NCBI RefSeq assembly: GCF_900963305.1
Contig: NC_042533.1
Coordinates: forward strand, 4,708,173-4,772,172
Reading direction: 5' to 3'
From: Echeneis naucrates
Taxonomy: Eukaryota > Chordata > Actinopteri > Carangiformes > Echeneidae
Length of the DNA stretch: 64,000 nucleotides
In this document: piece after piece, positions 1 through 14,177 of the stretch
Position numbering within the stretch: the first letter of the stretch is position 1
How the letters are laid out: each line of letters opens with the position of its first letter
Translations under genes and position numbers: made by a program
The notes under the pieces: model-generated
What the model saw: only the letters and a program-made list of their open reading frames with translations
Told to the model about the DNA's origin: nothing
The model's database searches: none

Positions 1-143
1 CACAGTTTATATATAAGAACCTGATAAGGGTATAGTGCATACTTTTCTACCTGTTCTTTCACACACAAAGAAACATCCTGCTTGAAATAGTTAGCTGCCT
101 TTTATTTATTCAAACCCTTTCCCTAACTTCCTAGGAAGCTCAC

Positions 144-3100
144 CTGCAGTCTATTGCAGTTGTCCGCAGCTGATACAATAATTTCTTCCTCACTGAAGAG
201 AACATCAGAGTCTCTCTTCAGGCAGACGGCTGAGGATGTATGAATCCTCTTAGTTTCCCACATCTAAAATGAGAAATTAAAGAGATGTAAACTTTGATTT
301 GTGTTTATTGAGGACTTCCATTAAAAGAGCAAGGGACAACATTGCTTTTAAGCTATCTCATGCTATTCCTCTTATACGATTTCTTTGTAACCTGAATTCA
401 CACAGAGAAGTTGACCTTGAGCAATAAAGTCTCACCAGTGGTGAATTAGTTAACATAATCAGTTCTTTTCTTTGTTTTTTTGTCTGATTTTTCATCATTA
501 TGTTCTCGACAGACAAACATTTCATCTTATTAGGTTACATGCAAAAAATGTCATTTAATTGCTTTTGTAATTATTACTGACAATGCTTCAGCCTGTTTGT
601 GTGTAACATATTGCTTAGTTTGAGTGGGAGTGATGAGTCATGTCATGCTAGTTAACAAGTTAGCAATTAAAATGAAAAGATCCTAAAGCAAGCTAAGTAA
701 GTGCCCTCATAGGTCATCATAGAGTCTGTGTGTATTCTGCATCCACAATGCACTGTTGCCTAAAATGGGTTTCATTCATACAATAAGGCTGTATCAATCC
801 TCAGAATTCTTCACTAGCATAAAGTGAACAGCTGGCTGGAGAAGTATAATGTAGCCACAGTGTATCACACAGTGAGTCCTACCCTGACAGTCTGGTCATC
901 AGAGCAAGAGAGCAACTGTGAGCCATCAGGAGAGAACTGAACACGATGGACCCAACTCAGGTGCCCACTGCAATCAGCCATCTTTTTATTGGCCTCAGGT
1001 CTCAGGTCCCACAGCTGGAAGATGCACGCACAAACTATTTTACTGCGATGCACAAGTATAAATCATGGGAATGTTTTTGACCAGTCATTTGGACACAATG
1101 TTAAAACAACTGGTCCAGATATAGAGGAACAGGACTTGTATTTCATTTACTTCTACCAGATCATTAGTTGCTGGAGTTGCAATGAAATTTAGTCACAATT
1201 GGTTCACATCGTGAAGGACTGACCTCAAAAGCCATTTCAGAAATGAAATGATAAAATTTGACACGGGCACCAGAAATGCAGATGAGAAAATATATAAGTC
1301 CTAAACATTATAGGATGAAGAAAGCAGGAAAAAGAGAAATAGGAAGAGTTAATGTCCCACTGACAAAAGCCCCGTTTCTCACCCCTGCTGTTATGTAGAC
1401 TGACATTTTTAAAATATTATAACAAATATAAGGATTAAATATGGAGTCATTGTGTGTCTGTGAGAGTATGTACTATACCTCAACAGTGTAGTTAGAGAAC
1501 GCAATGGCCAGCAGATTACTGGTGGGACAGGCGTGACAGTATTGCACAGTGCTCAGGCGATTAGTTCTGATCTCCAACAACATGTCTGACGTCTCCACAT
1601 CAAACACCTGAGGAAAAGACAAAAAACATCTTTGTCTGCTTTACCTTTACACTTGGTGCACATCCTAATAATTTTATAACAAAATATGTCATTTTTACTG
1701 GATTATAAAAATGATATTGGGATTAACATTAAAACTTGGGGCAAATGCGCCCTTCAGACATCTCTGCAGTGTTAGTCTGAATGTAGAGGACGCAGACAGA
1801 CTGATTAAAGGACAAGACTGACTGACTTTGGAGAGCACAAGAGAGGAGGGGCTTTTCAAATTCACAACCAGGACACACACTTTTTAATACATCTCGAACA
1901 CAAGCTGACAAACAGCTTGATGTTCCTGTCTCCTTCAATGAAATGGCACTTTGGCAATGAGGACAGTGAGGACAAAATTAACTATGTGGTCTCAAATTTT
2001 GGTCTGTTACCTCTGAGAATCAGACAACAAGGTAGATTCCTATCTGCCATCACACCCACAGAACAACACAGCTAACACATTAAAACCTGTGGATGTTTCA
2101 AACAAACATCCACACTTCTAAACACTCACCAGAACAGCATTCTTGGCAGCACATATGATTCGTTTGCCATCGGCTGTCCAGGTGCTGCACTTGACAAGGA
2201 CCTCTCCATCGTTCTCTGCGAACATGATGCTTACATTGATTGTCTTCCACTCATTGGCAGATGACACCTGAAATAGCTGCATAAACACAAACCTGATGTT
2301 TAGAGATACTAGAGTTTAGTGAAGGAGCAGTTTTGGATTCACAGAAGTGATTCATGGTGATTTGATGAATAATAAAAATTGTAACTGTTCATCTTTTGAC
2401 AATGTTTTCATTCTGCTTTTCCAATTCTATTCAATTAACAGACCTTGTATAGTTTTGTAATTGTGTGCCATGGAAGGCGAATTGTGATTTGTGCTAACGT
2501 ATTTATTTGTTGACAAAACAGAGAATTCTGAGTAGAATAGAAAATTGTCACGAGGATATGTTTTTCTAATTCTACGAAATAAACCAAAGTGGTGTTTCAA
2601 TGGTTACCTCTTACTTTCAAGTGTCTAGTTTAATGGCACTCACCTTCACTGTGCCATCATTGGATGAAGTGGCCAAATAGGTGTCATCAGGGGAAAAACA
2701 ACAGTGGTTAACAGGCTCGAAGTGGCCAAACATGGTGTTCTGGCTATTTGGCCTGTTGAGGTTCCACACCTACGGAAACAGTAAAAGTACAAAATTAAAA
2801 ATTTACATTTACATAAGTCACGCGACATGTATGTTATGTATATTAAGTAAACACAGACTTACACACCTTGACATTCATGCACTCATCGTTGGAGCAGGTG
2901 GCCAGGAGGAGCTTTCGTCTTGTGTTCGTAAACTGACAGTGATTGACCTGCTCCTCATGCTCCTCCTCAAACACCCTCAGCAGATTGGCTTGCTCCACAC
3001 TCCACACCTTTGAGATACAATAAAATTCAGGATAAAATTTTCAAAAAAGCTTTGTTATTTTAACATCACTGTGTACCATTTTTTTTTCTTTTTTTTTTTT

Positions 3101-6100
3101 TGAAAGGTGTGTTTACATTTTTTTTTACGCATTCAAATTGATCATCTTGGACAATTCAACCATTATCTGCTTACCTTTACTTTCCTGTCACTAGAACAAG
3201 TTGCCAGGAGACGGTCATCGGGGGAGAAGGCGCAGCAGAGTACCTCGTCGTCGTGGGCCTGGATCTCTGTGAGCTTCTCTCCTGTCACGCTTCTAAACAC
3301 CTGAATGCGCACAGGTGCCATCACAGCGGTTACATGACAGTACATAGATGCAATAAAAATAGTGAATTTCTTAATAGGGATAACATACTCACTTTAATTG
3401 ATATTTACACAATGAAAAAAAAACAAACTGTAAATACTTCATTATCATTCTTGGTGCTTTCCAAAGTGCTTAAATTCCCTTAATTTTGCAAATAGCATTC
3501 TGTGAGCAATGCTGCATATATATAAAAAAAGACTTCTGGCATCACTTTTCATATCTTCCAGTTTTTTCTCTCCATGGAAGCGATTTGCCCTTAAAAATCT
3601 TCATACACACATGCTCACATACTCAAAAATACACTCAAAGAAACAAGACACCTTGAGTGTTCTACTTGCTCCACAGGTGGCAATCTTGGCTCCATTGTTG
3701 GAGAAGCACGCTGAGTAGATGGAGCCCTGGTGGGGGTGGATCACTAGACGGGACAAACTCTCTACGCTGCTCTTATTCCTGGATGCACACACACACATAG
3801 AGAAAAGTCCACATTAGAATTAATGGTCTGTGATTACTAGCAAGCAGGAGCCATTTCTTATGAAAAAAAAACAAGATATAATCATCTTTTTCAGATTATG
3901 AGAGGATTTTGTTTTTATTAGATGGTTTAAATCCAAGTGCAAGAATGATCTGGATGCTTACAGCCAGTCAAAGTAGAGTTTCCCTGTGATGGTCAGGTTC
4001 TGGGCCTGCTGCAGAGCCTGTCTGTAGACCTCAGATGTTTGTGGCTGAGACAGAGCGAGTTGCACCACATCAGGGAAAGGACGCTGCTCCAGTTGGTGGC
4101 CATTCAGAGACAGAAACTCCTGGAACTGACTGCGAACCTCACTGTTCTGGAAGGACAGAAAAAAACTTCAGTTCACAGCTGGCCAGGAGAAATTAGGACA
4201 ACTATTTTTCAGAAATGATTTTAACTGCTGAGATTTCATCTTGAATCAGTGCTAGATTCCAACATATATTTTTGTGTAAGGAGAACATTTTTGCCATTTC
4301 CATATTGTTATCATCTCACCTCTTTGTCCAGAATTGGTCCATATTCCATATAATCATTAATGAGGTGGGCTGGACCCATTATCCGTGCTTTGATGCTGAC
4401 CCAGTTCAGAGAAAACATGAGGGAGTAAAGCTCCTAGACAGAAGGATGAAGACAAGAGTGACAGGACAAGGTGAGCAATAAAATCTTGGCACATATCTAA
4501 AAGAATAACTTCTTACAGCTTGTTATTTGGTTTTAATTAGAATTGATTTAAGTAATAAATGTATCTGTATTTCTGCATGAGTGTGTTACCTGGGTCAGGT
4601 TGGCTTTGGCCATGTGGTAGGTCAAAAATCTGATCCAATAAAGACTTTCCTCATCTCCTGATGTAGGAGGACCATTTCTGTAGTGCTGCTGATACTGACG
4701 TACCACTTTGGTGTGAAGGTTCTGATATTGAGGAAAGTGCTTATTAATGGCATGTTAAAATCTTTGTAAATCTGCTCCAGTGGCCTCTTAACAGCTCTGG
4801 CCTATGTGACAACCCCTGACCACTAAAAAAAAAAAAAGAGAGAGATTTAGTTTGTGGACTTGCCTCCAGCTGGTCGCGATTCTGCTCCACCAGGAAGTCC
4901 AGCTGCAGGTCATGAAGGTAATACAGGTAAGGTTTATTGTGACTGTCAACGAAAAGCAGAGACTTGTTGACAAACTCCTGAAGAATGTCCTCCACCTCTT
5001 CTGGCTCCAGGTCCCACAGAATACACAGCACCTGGCAGAAGGAATAACAATGCATGTGAAACCTTTTAAGTGAAGGGAACCCATTACCAGATTTGTTCTG
5101 AAGTATTTGTGAAAAGTCCTTTAAAAGTAACCGAATAAAACAATGTCCCTTTTAATGCAGTGGTGCTTTATCAAATTATTTGTTACTAGTAGTATTATTA
5201 TTGTTATCTTATTTTATGTTCTACTATCTTCTACTATTTCATTCATTTTATTTATCTTTTACTTGTATTTTTATTATTACATATAATGGATGTGACCGCT
5301 GATGGAGACCAATATACAATTAAGTTTTGTTCTATGCCAAAGCATGTGAAAGACAATAAAATTTGATTGACATTGGCATATTTAGTTTTCTAATCCAAAA
5401 CCACAGAGAGACATTTGCCTCTTGGTCTTAAATGTTTGCACAGTTGTAATGTCTGATATCAAAGAAAGAAGAGCTGAAAGTCATGGAAAACATTCTCACT
5501 GTGATGTCAAACCTTTGCTGGGATTTTGATATCCTTCTCTATCACAGTGAGGTCCTTGTAGAGTTTTCGGTGTTCGTCAGGCAGGACCTCAAGGCTCGCA
5601 GCCATGGCCTGGTCAAGGGCATCATAGTCGTAAGATGATGACTTCCGTATTCGCTTGAACTGCTTCTGCTGCAGCTGACTCAGGTAGTAACGCCAACGGT
5701 TGGGTTTCTCTTTGAGCAGAGCCCCGATCAAGGACACCACCAGAGGGGAGCCTGAAATGGAGAGAAGGAGGAACACAAGGTTCATTTCTCATCTTTTTTT
5801 GTTTTCTTTTCTAAATATTTAATAAAGTTACATACGTAAGAGTAAAATTTTTACAAGCAGTGGAAACAAAATGACACACCACATATACATAATGTTTCAG
5901 TTGACTGACCTTTACATTCTCTGACAATGCTGCGAGCTTCCTCTGGTAGTGAGTGAGGCTTAGTTTTAGTGTAAAGACTGAGGATCTCCAGTGCCTTATT
6001 TTCATCCAGACCACTCTCCACTTCCACCTCATATTTAGCACCTACAAAAGAAATGGATATCTATAACGCACACATTTTGAAGACACGGTCTATTCCCAAG

Positions 6101-8331
6101 GTACAGTCTATCACATAGGGTTTCATTCAGTTAAGTTCACGTGTGTGTGTATAGTGTCCAGATTAAAAGGGGAACATACCACTGACTGAATCAGTAAGGC
6201 TCCTATTTCTGGTGGTCAGAAGTATCCGACAGTGGATATCAAACACCCTCAGCACTGCACTGTCCCAGACGTCATCAAGGATCAGCAGAGATCTAGAAGC
6301 CGGGTGGATAGAAATTGAATATTTTTAAATTTCTGTGATTTCATGAAATCATCTCTGGGGTTTTGATCCAATATAAAATTGGCATTCCAGATTTTATAAA
6401 AAAAGTGCATCAGGATTATTTGAGAGTGTGCAACCTTGGATATCTACGCAGCATTAGGAAGCGCAGACGCTCCTTGGCTTCATCCAGAGAGCTGGGTGGT
6501 CGGTTAAGGCATTGACCATTCAGACTCTGCTCGAGACGGAAACACAATGACTGGATCTTCACCAGAAGGTCTGGTTTGTCGAGCTGGCCAATGGACAACC
6601 AGTGGATGCCTCCAGGAAAGCACTCTGAAGATTAAGGAAGGGGGAAGTGGGGGGGAGAAAGTGGGGCAGGGGGCAGAGGCAGAGCAGCACTTTGGGCAAC
6701 TGTTTTTGAAATTATAGAATAACAATAAAGAATCAGTCCAGGATTACTCCAGTAATTGCTTCTGTGTGTGTAATGTGTGCTAATAGTCAAAGACAATTCA
6801 CCTTCGATAATCCCGTGGTTTCTGACAGCCTCTGCAGCCAGAACAGATTTGCCTGAGCCAGCCATCCCAAAGACTGTGACCCAGCCAGAGTCCTTCTGCA
6901 GCTGATAGAGTTTCTCTCTAACCCGGTTCAAAAGCTCCTGTCGGTTGACAAACACCACAGGCCTCTGTGGGACACCACCTTCACTCAGTACCATCTTAAC
7001 TATAACACAGGCAGGAAGGGGATTCATATTAAGGACAACTTATAGAAATAATAAGAAGATTTAGCTGTATTGACTGGACATGCCTTATCAAAACAACACT
7101 GCTACACAACCACCAGCTACTGCACATTATATTTTTGCACCTACATTTACAGTCTCCCACACACTGACAGCACACTCCACTCAATTGACCCAAAATCTCT
7201 CCCTTCCTCACCATAAGAGGTCAACCCATCAGAGGAGTTGTTCTGTGCATATGAAAGGATCTGTGGTAAGCCGTCATGAAGAAGGTTAGCCAAGTCATCG
7301 TATGCCTCCTTCACCAGAGCATTGTAGAAGGAGATGTAGGCATTATTGTCCTTCCTCAGCAGCAGCTCAAGCAGAGCCACAGCCTGATCCTTCCTGGTGG
7401 GCTGATTTGAAAGTGATAATGGAGAGGAGATAAGGATAGCATAGTTAGCATTTACGGGGCAGCTATTTCGAGAGTTTCTCATTTGAGATGGTGAATATTT
7501 TTATGATATATCATTACTTGGTTAGAGTTAGTGTGCATAAAAAGAACACTGTGGGTTATATTTAATTACACTTTGTTTTTGTAATATTTGCTACACTATT
7601 CTGATTGCTATGGGGGTTTTTTAGATTTTCTTGTTTCCATTCGGAGTCAATGCTACGTAATTTCATTCTGCACTGTATCCTAGCTGGAATGGTGTCTGAC
7701 AATAAAAATGAATCTTGAATCTTGATTAAAATCATGAAATACACAGGTTTTTTGTCAGTCATTCATTTTCTGCAACAACAAATATCATTCTTCTGCCTTC
7801 ATGTCCTACTGCTTATCTGTTTCCTGACAAGACGAACAACCACTCACACTCAGACCCACGGGCAATTTTGGAGTCACCAATTAACCTGAACATGATGTCT
7901 TTGCATGGTGGGCGGAAACCAGAGTACCTGGAAGAAACCCACGCAAGCATGGGGAGAACATGCAAACTCCACACAGAAAGGCCCCAGGTTAGGAACTGAA
8001 AGCGCGAACCACTATGCCGCTGTGCTGCACACAACCAATGTGGGCACTGCTAATATGTTCCCTTACAGGCCAATAACAGAAACATTGCTGACTCTAGATT
8101 AGGAACTCTGATGAAATTTAAGTTTTGAGTTTGTTTTTTTTTTTCTAAAGGTGAGGAACAAGTTGGTGAAAGCTCTGCCCCCCCCACCTGTGTCCTGATC
8201 TTCTCCTCCTCATCCATACTCATCACACCATCACTAATCATGTGGTCCATCAGATATGGGGGCTTCATGTCTTCTTCAAGTCTGTGGCGAAAGCGCAGCA
8301 GACAGCTCCGCGCCCCTTCCTCCATTGTCAT
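144..8331 (-). CDS. apaf1: Apoptotic protease-activating factor 1 (partial, 3' end off window)
   Basis: Cytosolic scaffold that binds cytochrome c and (d)ATP and assembles the apoptosome to activate caspase-9. Nineteen coding exons join in phase on the minus strand: 8331-8188, 7401-7212, 6999-6802, 6624-6435, 6292-6180, 6041-5910, 5751-5513, 5031-4864, 4721-4590, 4433-4320, 4146-3962, 3778-3652, 3300-3175, 3007-2867, 2769-2644, 2276-2130, 1607-1479, 1014-883 and 263-144. They give about 951 residues of the family's roughly 1,250. The first two exons encode the CARD. The NB-ARC follows with P-loop GMAGSGKS (6999-6802), Walker B LLILDDVW and sensor LLTTRN (6292-6180), and [10 protein letters not shown] (5751-5513). 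Then come the helical region and WD40 repeats with SPDD and CSSD signatures. The remaining WD40 exons lie left of base 1. The intron after 5031-4864 appears to start with GC rather than GT. The start is the ATG at 8331, a few bases after a splice acceptor. Confidence 0.96.
5200..5365. repeat. AT-rich segment with retroposon-like tail
   Basis: The apaf1 intron between 5031 and 5513 holds a T/A-rich run ending in a 'gacaataaaatttgattga' tail. This resembles the 3' ends of fish retroposons that finish in ACAATAAA plus short repeats. No coding remnant is visible. Confidence 0.3.
7620..8045. repeat. Intronic interspersed repeats in apaf1 (retroposon tail plus common fish repeat)
   Basis: The large apaf1 intron between 7401 and 8188 contains a tail-like segment near 7690-7730 (TGACAATAAAAATGAATC followed by CTTGAATCTTGAT). 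From about 7800 to 8045 there is a member of a very common fish repeat, recognised by the phrases 'ggggagaacatgcaaactcc' and 'acacagaaaggccccagg'. A related copy lies at 49795-49980. The class of this repeat is not certain from sequence alone. Confidence 0.6.
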
Positions 8332-9170
8332 ATCTGCACAGCACACTGACCATGGAGGGTGCTGTTGCACTGCAAATTACGAGAGAGAAATTGATGATGG
8401 CAGGAAAATATGGATCAGACTTCAAGGGGCTAGTGGAATCAAGAATATCACTCAAAATTTATTGAAACCAAAAACCCTAACCCTCCGACCAGGGAAATAT
8501 ACTTATAAGTTATCCCAAAAGAGTATCAGAGTATTGTTTGAGTAGGGTCAGGGTCTAAACCACTGATCATACAAAAGAATAAATCTGTATTTCAGGTCAC
8601 CTCTATCCATTGTATACTACCCAATAGAGTGCAGAAATACTTAGTGACTTGGAACTAAGGTGCAAAAAATTGCCATGAAAGTAGAGCTAAAAGCAATGAA
8701 TTAATTAAAACAGAAAATGAAAAAGCTACTAAAATACTTTAATCAGGGCTCGCAGATTTTTTCTAATTGTATTAGATAAAGTCAGCATGGGATTGCCAGG
8801 TTTACTGATGGTAATTTAAATGAAAAACAAACAGAACCAAATTGCACGTAGGCATTATGACACATCTGTGCTGTAGTGTGGCCAAAACTAAAGAGAAAAA
8901 GAGAAACACAAAACACAAAGAGAACACAACTGAAGAGGAGAAAGTGGAGGTCCTTATCAGCTGGTCCTCTGGCTGGAGTTAATGCAGAAGTGACATTTAA
9001 GTTGGAGTCAAAAATGTAAAAAGCTTAACGTTACCAGGCCGTTTCTGTAACTGGACAGAGTCTAAACACAACTAACTCGGCTGGCTTACTTTCATTTTTA
9101 GCTTTATTGCGTTGTCATTCTGCATCTTCGGACTGACACATTTAACTCATGTCTCGACAAGTTCACTCAC

Positions 9171-9520
9171 CTGCTGGAATGAAACAAAGCAAAAACAAGA
9201 TACTCACGACACACGCCTTGTCTCGAACGAGGAAGGTGTTGGGCTGTATGGTATGGTGGTTAAAGCTTTAAGTCTGGTTTTTAAGCATCTGAGGGCTAAA
9301 ATAGTTATTTATTTTTCTCTGTTCCTCTGTTATCGTTAAACTACACACCCAAAGAAGTCTTCCTGATTCACAACAAAAACAACTACCCGGTGTGAGGCAG
9401 CCAATCACGTGGCGAGATTTAAACCACGTGATGAATGAGGTAATTTGTTTAGCGAAACAGTAACCGGGCAAACTGACGCTACGTTCGCGTCGCTCGTCCA
9501 TTTGGTTTTTCACACATATA
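9171..9520 (-). promoter_or_regulatory. apaf1: Probable apaf1 5' UTR exon and promoter region
   Basis: On the minus strand a strong splice donor (CAG|GTGAGT) lies at 9171/9170, and a matching acceptor sits just before the apaf1 start codon near 8333. A noncoding first exon with its promoter just upstream is therefore inferred. No TATA box or transcription start can be fixed from sequence alone. Confidence 0.5.
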
Positions 9521-9783
9521 AACCGATTTTCTGCGTGTAAACGAAACCGTTTTGTTTAATACTCATTCGAATATTGTTTAAGTATTCTTTCTACATGCTC
9601 TTTCTCTGTCAAACATCTTTTCAAATATTGGTGGAAAATTAATGGGGTGCGTGGAACTCGTAATTGTCAGATTTACAGACTGCAAGTTAATGTATCAGAG
9701 CTGCTTGGTGGCAGCATTAAACAGATTAACTAAATAGTTCTGTGAACATCTGACCTTCTATTGGATATAATATAACATATATT

Positions 9784-9830
<47 letters not shown>
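9784..9830. repeat. (TA)n microsatellite
   Basis: An almost pure TA dinucleotide run of about 45 bp lies between apaf1 and tcp11l2. Confidence 0.95.
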
Positions 9831-9834
<4 letters not shown>

Positions 9835-9849
9835 GGGGATCAGAAACCT

Positions 9850-11037
9850 AATTATCTGAAATCATCTGAAACTAATTTGGTCCTTTGGTCCTTTGTCCTT
9901 TCATGGTGAAGAATATGAAGAATGTGAAGAATATGAATGAAATGCCAACATACAATCTTGATGTTTTATATCACATACATTTCCACACAGATGTTCTGAA
10001 TAGAATTTCAGTTTGAACTATTTCAGTTTAAATAAAGAAACACTCAAGTTTGCATTACTTTGCTTAATTTTATTATATTAACTGTGGTACAGAAAAAGAA
10101 CAACAATGTCTCACATATCGAGTAAACTTTTATTGAAGTATTTATCTGCCAATTTCCACTGGAAATTAGGACCCAAAATTCAGTTTGAGTTCAGCACTGT
10201 TCATTTACCAACAAGCTTCAACTGCCAATATAACAATACTGTAAGAAGTACAGCACCTCAAAATGTAACAAACAGAACAATTTAACCAATGTTATACATA
10301 TTAACACTAACAGAATGTAAATAAAAGTATAGCGCAAGCAAAATACGACAAATGCTCAAGTATAAACTAAAATGACTAAATCCCAGCACAAAGGTCGTCA
10401 TGCAGGTAAATCTCATTTTATTATTTGAAAATCAAAATCCAAAATATTTCGACTTCTGTGTTGTTGTAGAATAATATCAGTGGATTAAGAAGAATAGATA
10501 AAGTATAGTTATCTGGCTGATAAAATAATGAAAGGGAGAACAATCAAAGGACTAACTAGCTCAAAAAGGGGCTAGTTTTAGATTGTAATACTCAACTGTA
10601 GACTTGGTTGACTATATTTAATGCTACTCTGCTAGTTTTCTTGGTATTAGCTGTGGTATTTATTGTTCTTTGCTTCCTAAAGCTCACTGTATTAGACATA
10701 GGATTTTCCCTTGTTTTCCTGTTGATTCTATCTTCAAGAGTTTGACAATACAAGATCAGAACTAAGTTCAGAAAATAACTATTCTAACACTGGCTTCTGG
10801 TGTGAATCTGTGGATGACCGTAGGAAAGCATGTCTAAAAATATTAATCACTGCAGTGCCTTCACTGGTAAATGTAGTGATAAAAAACTACATTTGTAATT
10901 CACTGAAAGTGACACCACATTCTCAGAGGACAGCAGTGGTATTACTAGCTACTAGCTAGCTACTGTAGTACCTCCTTAGCTTCAGCTGAATCTAGTGGCA
11001 AAGAGAGTTCTTACACTGCAAGACCCCAAGTTTGGTT
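9850..11037 (-). other. 3' UTR of tcp11l2 and intergenic spacer
   Basis: AT-rich DNA follows the tcp11l2 stop codon on the minus strand. Several TTTATT (reverse AATAAA) motifs occur, for example near 10130, so part is probably 3' UTR. No other gene, RNA or clear repeat was recognised. Confidence 0.5.
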
Positions 11038-14000
11038 TTACTTGGAGGTGACTGAATCCTGAGCTGTGACCTGTGGAGGGTTTGTTGCTGGGGGTGGGCT
11101 GCCACTGAACATCAGCTTTTTAATGATATCCGCATAGAAAGGTCCATAGACAAGCCTGTTGTAGTTGATTAGGCTAATGAACTTTGCTCCCATCACTGCT
11201 AGTTCAGGCTTGATAATGGTCAAGCCAGCTGGTACCTGTTCAAGTTTAGCCTGGGGTTTAAGATCACAGATGAGTACCATGAAGTATTGCCGCACACGAT
11301 CCTCTGCACAGAAATGAGAGAATGATATAAGGTTAAAAAATCCCCATCAGGTATGTTTCTGGCTTGTCCATTTGTGAGTAAAATACTTACCAACTAGAGT
11401 ACGGATAGGATTGTCCTTCTGGGTGATGCTGCAGATCTGGCCTGTGAGGGTAGCCTGCAGCGCCGGGCTCAGTGCAGGGTAGTTCCTCTCTGTTAAAGAT
11501 TTATTGAGCTCACAGCAGATCTGAGCACTGATGCTTTCTAGTGCCTCTTTCAGGTCAAAATTCCTAAAGATAAAGGAGTGGAGAATTCTGGTTTGAGCTT
11601 CTCAATGATGTGAAGCAAACAATAGATGACGCACAATAATAAACTGCATGTTTGAATCCAGATTATTGACTTAGGATGGAAAGAAAGTGAACCGACGGCC
11701 TGTGCATCCCATCCAACAGGACGCTGGTCATCCTCTTCAAACGGTCAGACAGGGAGGTGAGACCCTGAATAGGCCCTCCGACGGTGCTGTTGACAATGAG
11801 CAGCACCTCATTCACTGCCTGACACTGCTGAAGCTTCCACTGAATCTCTCGCAGACGTATCTCATCTGTTATCCAGGTCTAAAAAATAACAAACAAATAA
11901 AATAAACATATGTATAAAGAATATATTAATATAAAAGGCTGGATTTCATGTTAAATTTCTGAATAAAAATACTGTGGAGAGCTTCTCTCTCTTTTTAGCA
12001 TTAATTATACACAGTTCACCTCAGGCAGTGGGCTCTTGTTGTAGTCCCACGTGAGGATCTGGAGGAAGGCAGTTTGGAGGATCTGGAAAGGCCCAGGTGC
12101 AGGTTTCTCTCCTTTCCCTTGAGCCTGTTCTGTGTTGATGGCTGACAGCAACTCCTCCTTTGCTGACTTAATCCAGGTGGTGGTGTGGTTTAATGCATCT
12201 GTGAAGACAGTTACCTCAGTAACTATTTATTAATTATACTTGTACTCTAGATTTCATTTTTTTTTTTTTTGTACTTTTTTAGACACACTATTCCAGTATA
12301 TTCTCAGAGAGAATATCATACTTTTAATTTAAATTCTGTTTTCCACCACTAAATATCAAAATGTCCAGTTTTCTGTGATATGGCAGGTTACAAATTTTCT
12401 AACCATGTGTAAAAGGAAGCTATCGCGAGAACTTTTTTCTTGTTCACTCACTGGGTGTTTTTTCAAGGATACTCTGGAAGTTTGCCCGCTCGCATTCAAC
12501 ACTCTGTCTCTGCAGCACAGGCCGCAGGTTATTAATTGTAAAGTTGGCCATATCCATCTTCATCAGGTCCAGGACATGGAAGATCTCCCTAGTGTGGAGA
12601 AACAACCAACGTAATATGGGTTGCATTTTAATTAGAAAACTGACAACTTGCAACACCTACGCATTTGTAAATAATTTAAACCCCATTTATGCGCTTACCT
12701 GAACAGTGTTACTATGTTATCTGTGCTTTCCCGCAGCTTCTTGATGTCCTCATCCCTCACAGGTGCACATATCTTGCCCATGGTGGTGATAATGTAAGAG
12801 GAAAGCCCATGGATGTCTACAGCATCGTTATCAGCCTGCTGACGAATCACGTCCATATCCAGCACTTCCATGATCTGGGTCCTCATTCGATTGGCACCAG
12901 GGTTAAGGAATGACAGTAAGATCTGTCAAAAGAAGAAACATAGCTAGTCAGCTCTACATATAAATGTCTCATAAGAAGCAATGGTGATACACACAAACAG
13001 TTGAGTTACAAAATGAATTTCAAAATTAAAAAATACTTACTTTGGTCAAACGAAAAACATTCAATTCACATCAGGGAAATGTCAGACAAAGCAATCAAGT
13101 CATTTCTGTATATCTGGTGAAACTGCAAATAACAGATTGTGTGTGCTGACCTCTCTAATTTCCTCCAGTAGTCTGATGGCTTGGCCATACTCAGGCGGGT
13201 CATCATTCAGCTCCGACTCCAGAATATCCCAGAAAGCCTTGTGGAGATTATCTCTTACTACCTTCCACAAACTAAAATAATAAACAGAGGACTTCCTTAG
13301 TTGGATACATTATCTGCCAGAAGGAATCTTCATTCAGTGCTATCTTGGTCATTTCAAGTTGAGCTAAAGATAAACAGATAAAGTCATATATCTGTTCTTG
13401 TCTGTTGATGCAGTTTTTCCTGGTTTGTTAACAGTTTGCCGTGGCAGTTAAACCTAGTCTCTATGGACTCATTATTGCAACATTGTGGAATAAAGCATAG
13501 CTACATAAGCAGCTTTCTATGACCACCGAGTCAAACTTAACTGAATAGAGTAAATAAATGTAATTTGATAAATGACGAAAATATATTTTGCAATGAAAAC
13601 TGTGCATATAAATGTATCAACTAACCCTTACAAAAAATGTATAGTAAGAAGTTATATAAATAATCCAACAAACTCTAACACAGGTAGTATACCTATTCTG
13701 AGGAAGGGTGTCTGGCTCTAAACGGAAGTTGCGGTTAACAATGATCTCATGGGTAAGGCTGAGATTTGAGACATCTACGACGGACTCCATGACTTCCTCC
13801 AGGGTTAAGGTTTTTGGTGGGCTTGCTGTGGAAACCGAAAAAAAAAAACATACTTTGTAAGTGATTAAATATGAGTAGTGTGCTGTTGCAAATGCATGAT
13901 AGCAAGGGTGTGAACAAATGTGTGCACTGCAATGAAAGCAATAAAGCCAAGTTTGGCCCGTGTGTTCACAAAACACACACCAGAGGAAGAATGAGGGTAG

Positions 14001-14177
14001 AAACTCACAGGAGGGTGAGCAATGTTTGCTGGAGCAGTCACTGGTGAAACTCTCACGTGAGCAGTCTACGTCACTGGTTGACGTCATGCTGTCACACCGC
14101 TCTGATGACGACTCCACGTCGCTGTTTTGGTCCTCACTACTGGATGAGGAGGTGGGTCGCTCATCATTTAGAGGCAT
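11038..14177 (-). CDS. tcp11l2: T-complex protein 11-like protein 2
   Basis: Member of the TCP11 family, helical proteins of poorly defined biochemical role. Nine coding exons join in phase: 14177-14009, 13825-13693, 13271-13151, 12922-12699, 12588-12452, 12198-12020, 11878-11697, 11563-11391 and 11303-11038. The product is 527 aa, against about 519 in human TCP11L2. The N-terminus is a Ser/Asp/Glu-rich low-complexity stretch starting [16 protein letters not shown]. The TCP11 core follows, including [46 protein letters not shown]-type sequence (here [15 protein letters not shown]), [17 protein letters not shown] and near the end [15 protein letters not shown]. These favour TCP11L2 over TCP11L1, as does location near apaf1 and scyl2 (human 12q23). 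An upstream noncoding exon is likely because a splice acceptor lies 12 bases before the ATG. Fragments of this gene are duplicated at 21055-22345 and 26686-26766. Confidence 0.93.
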
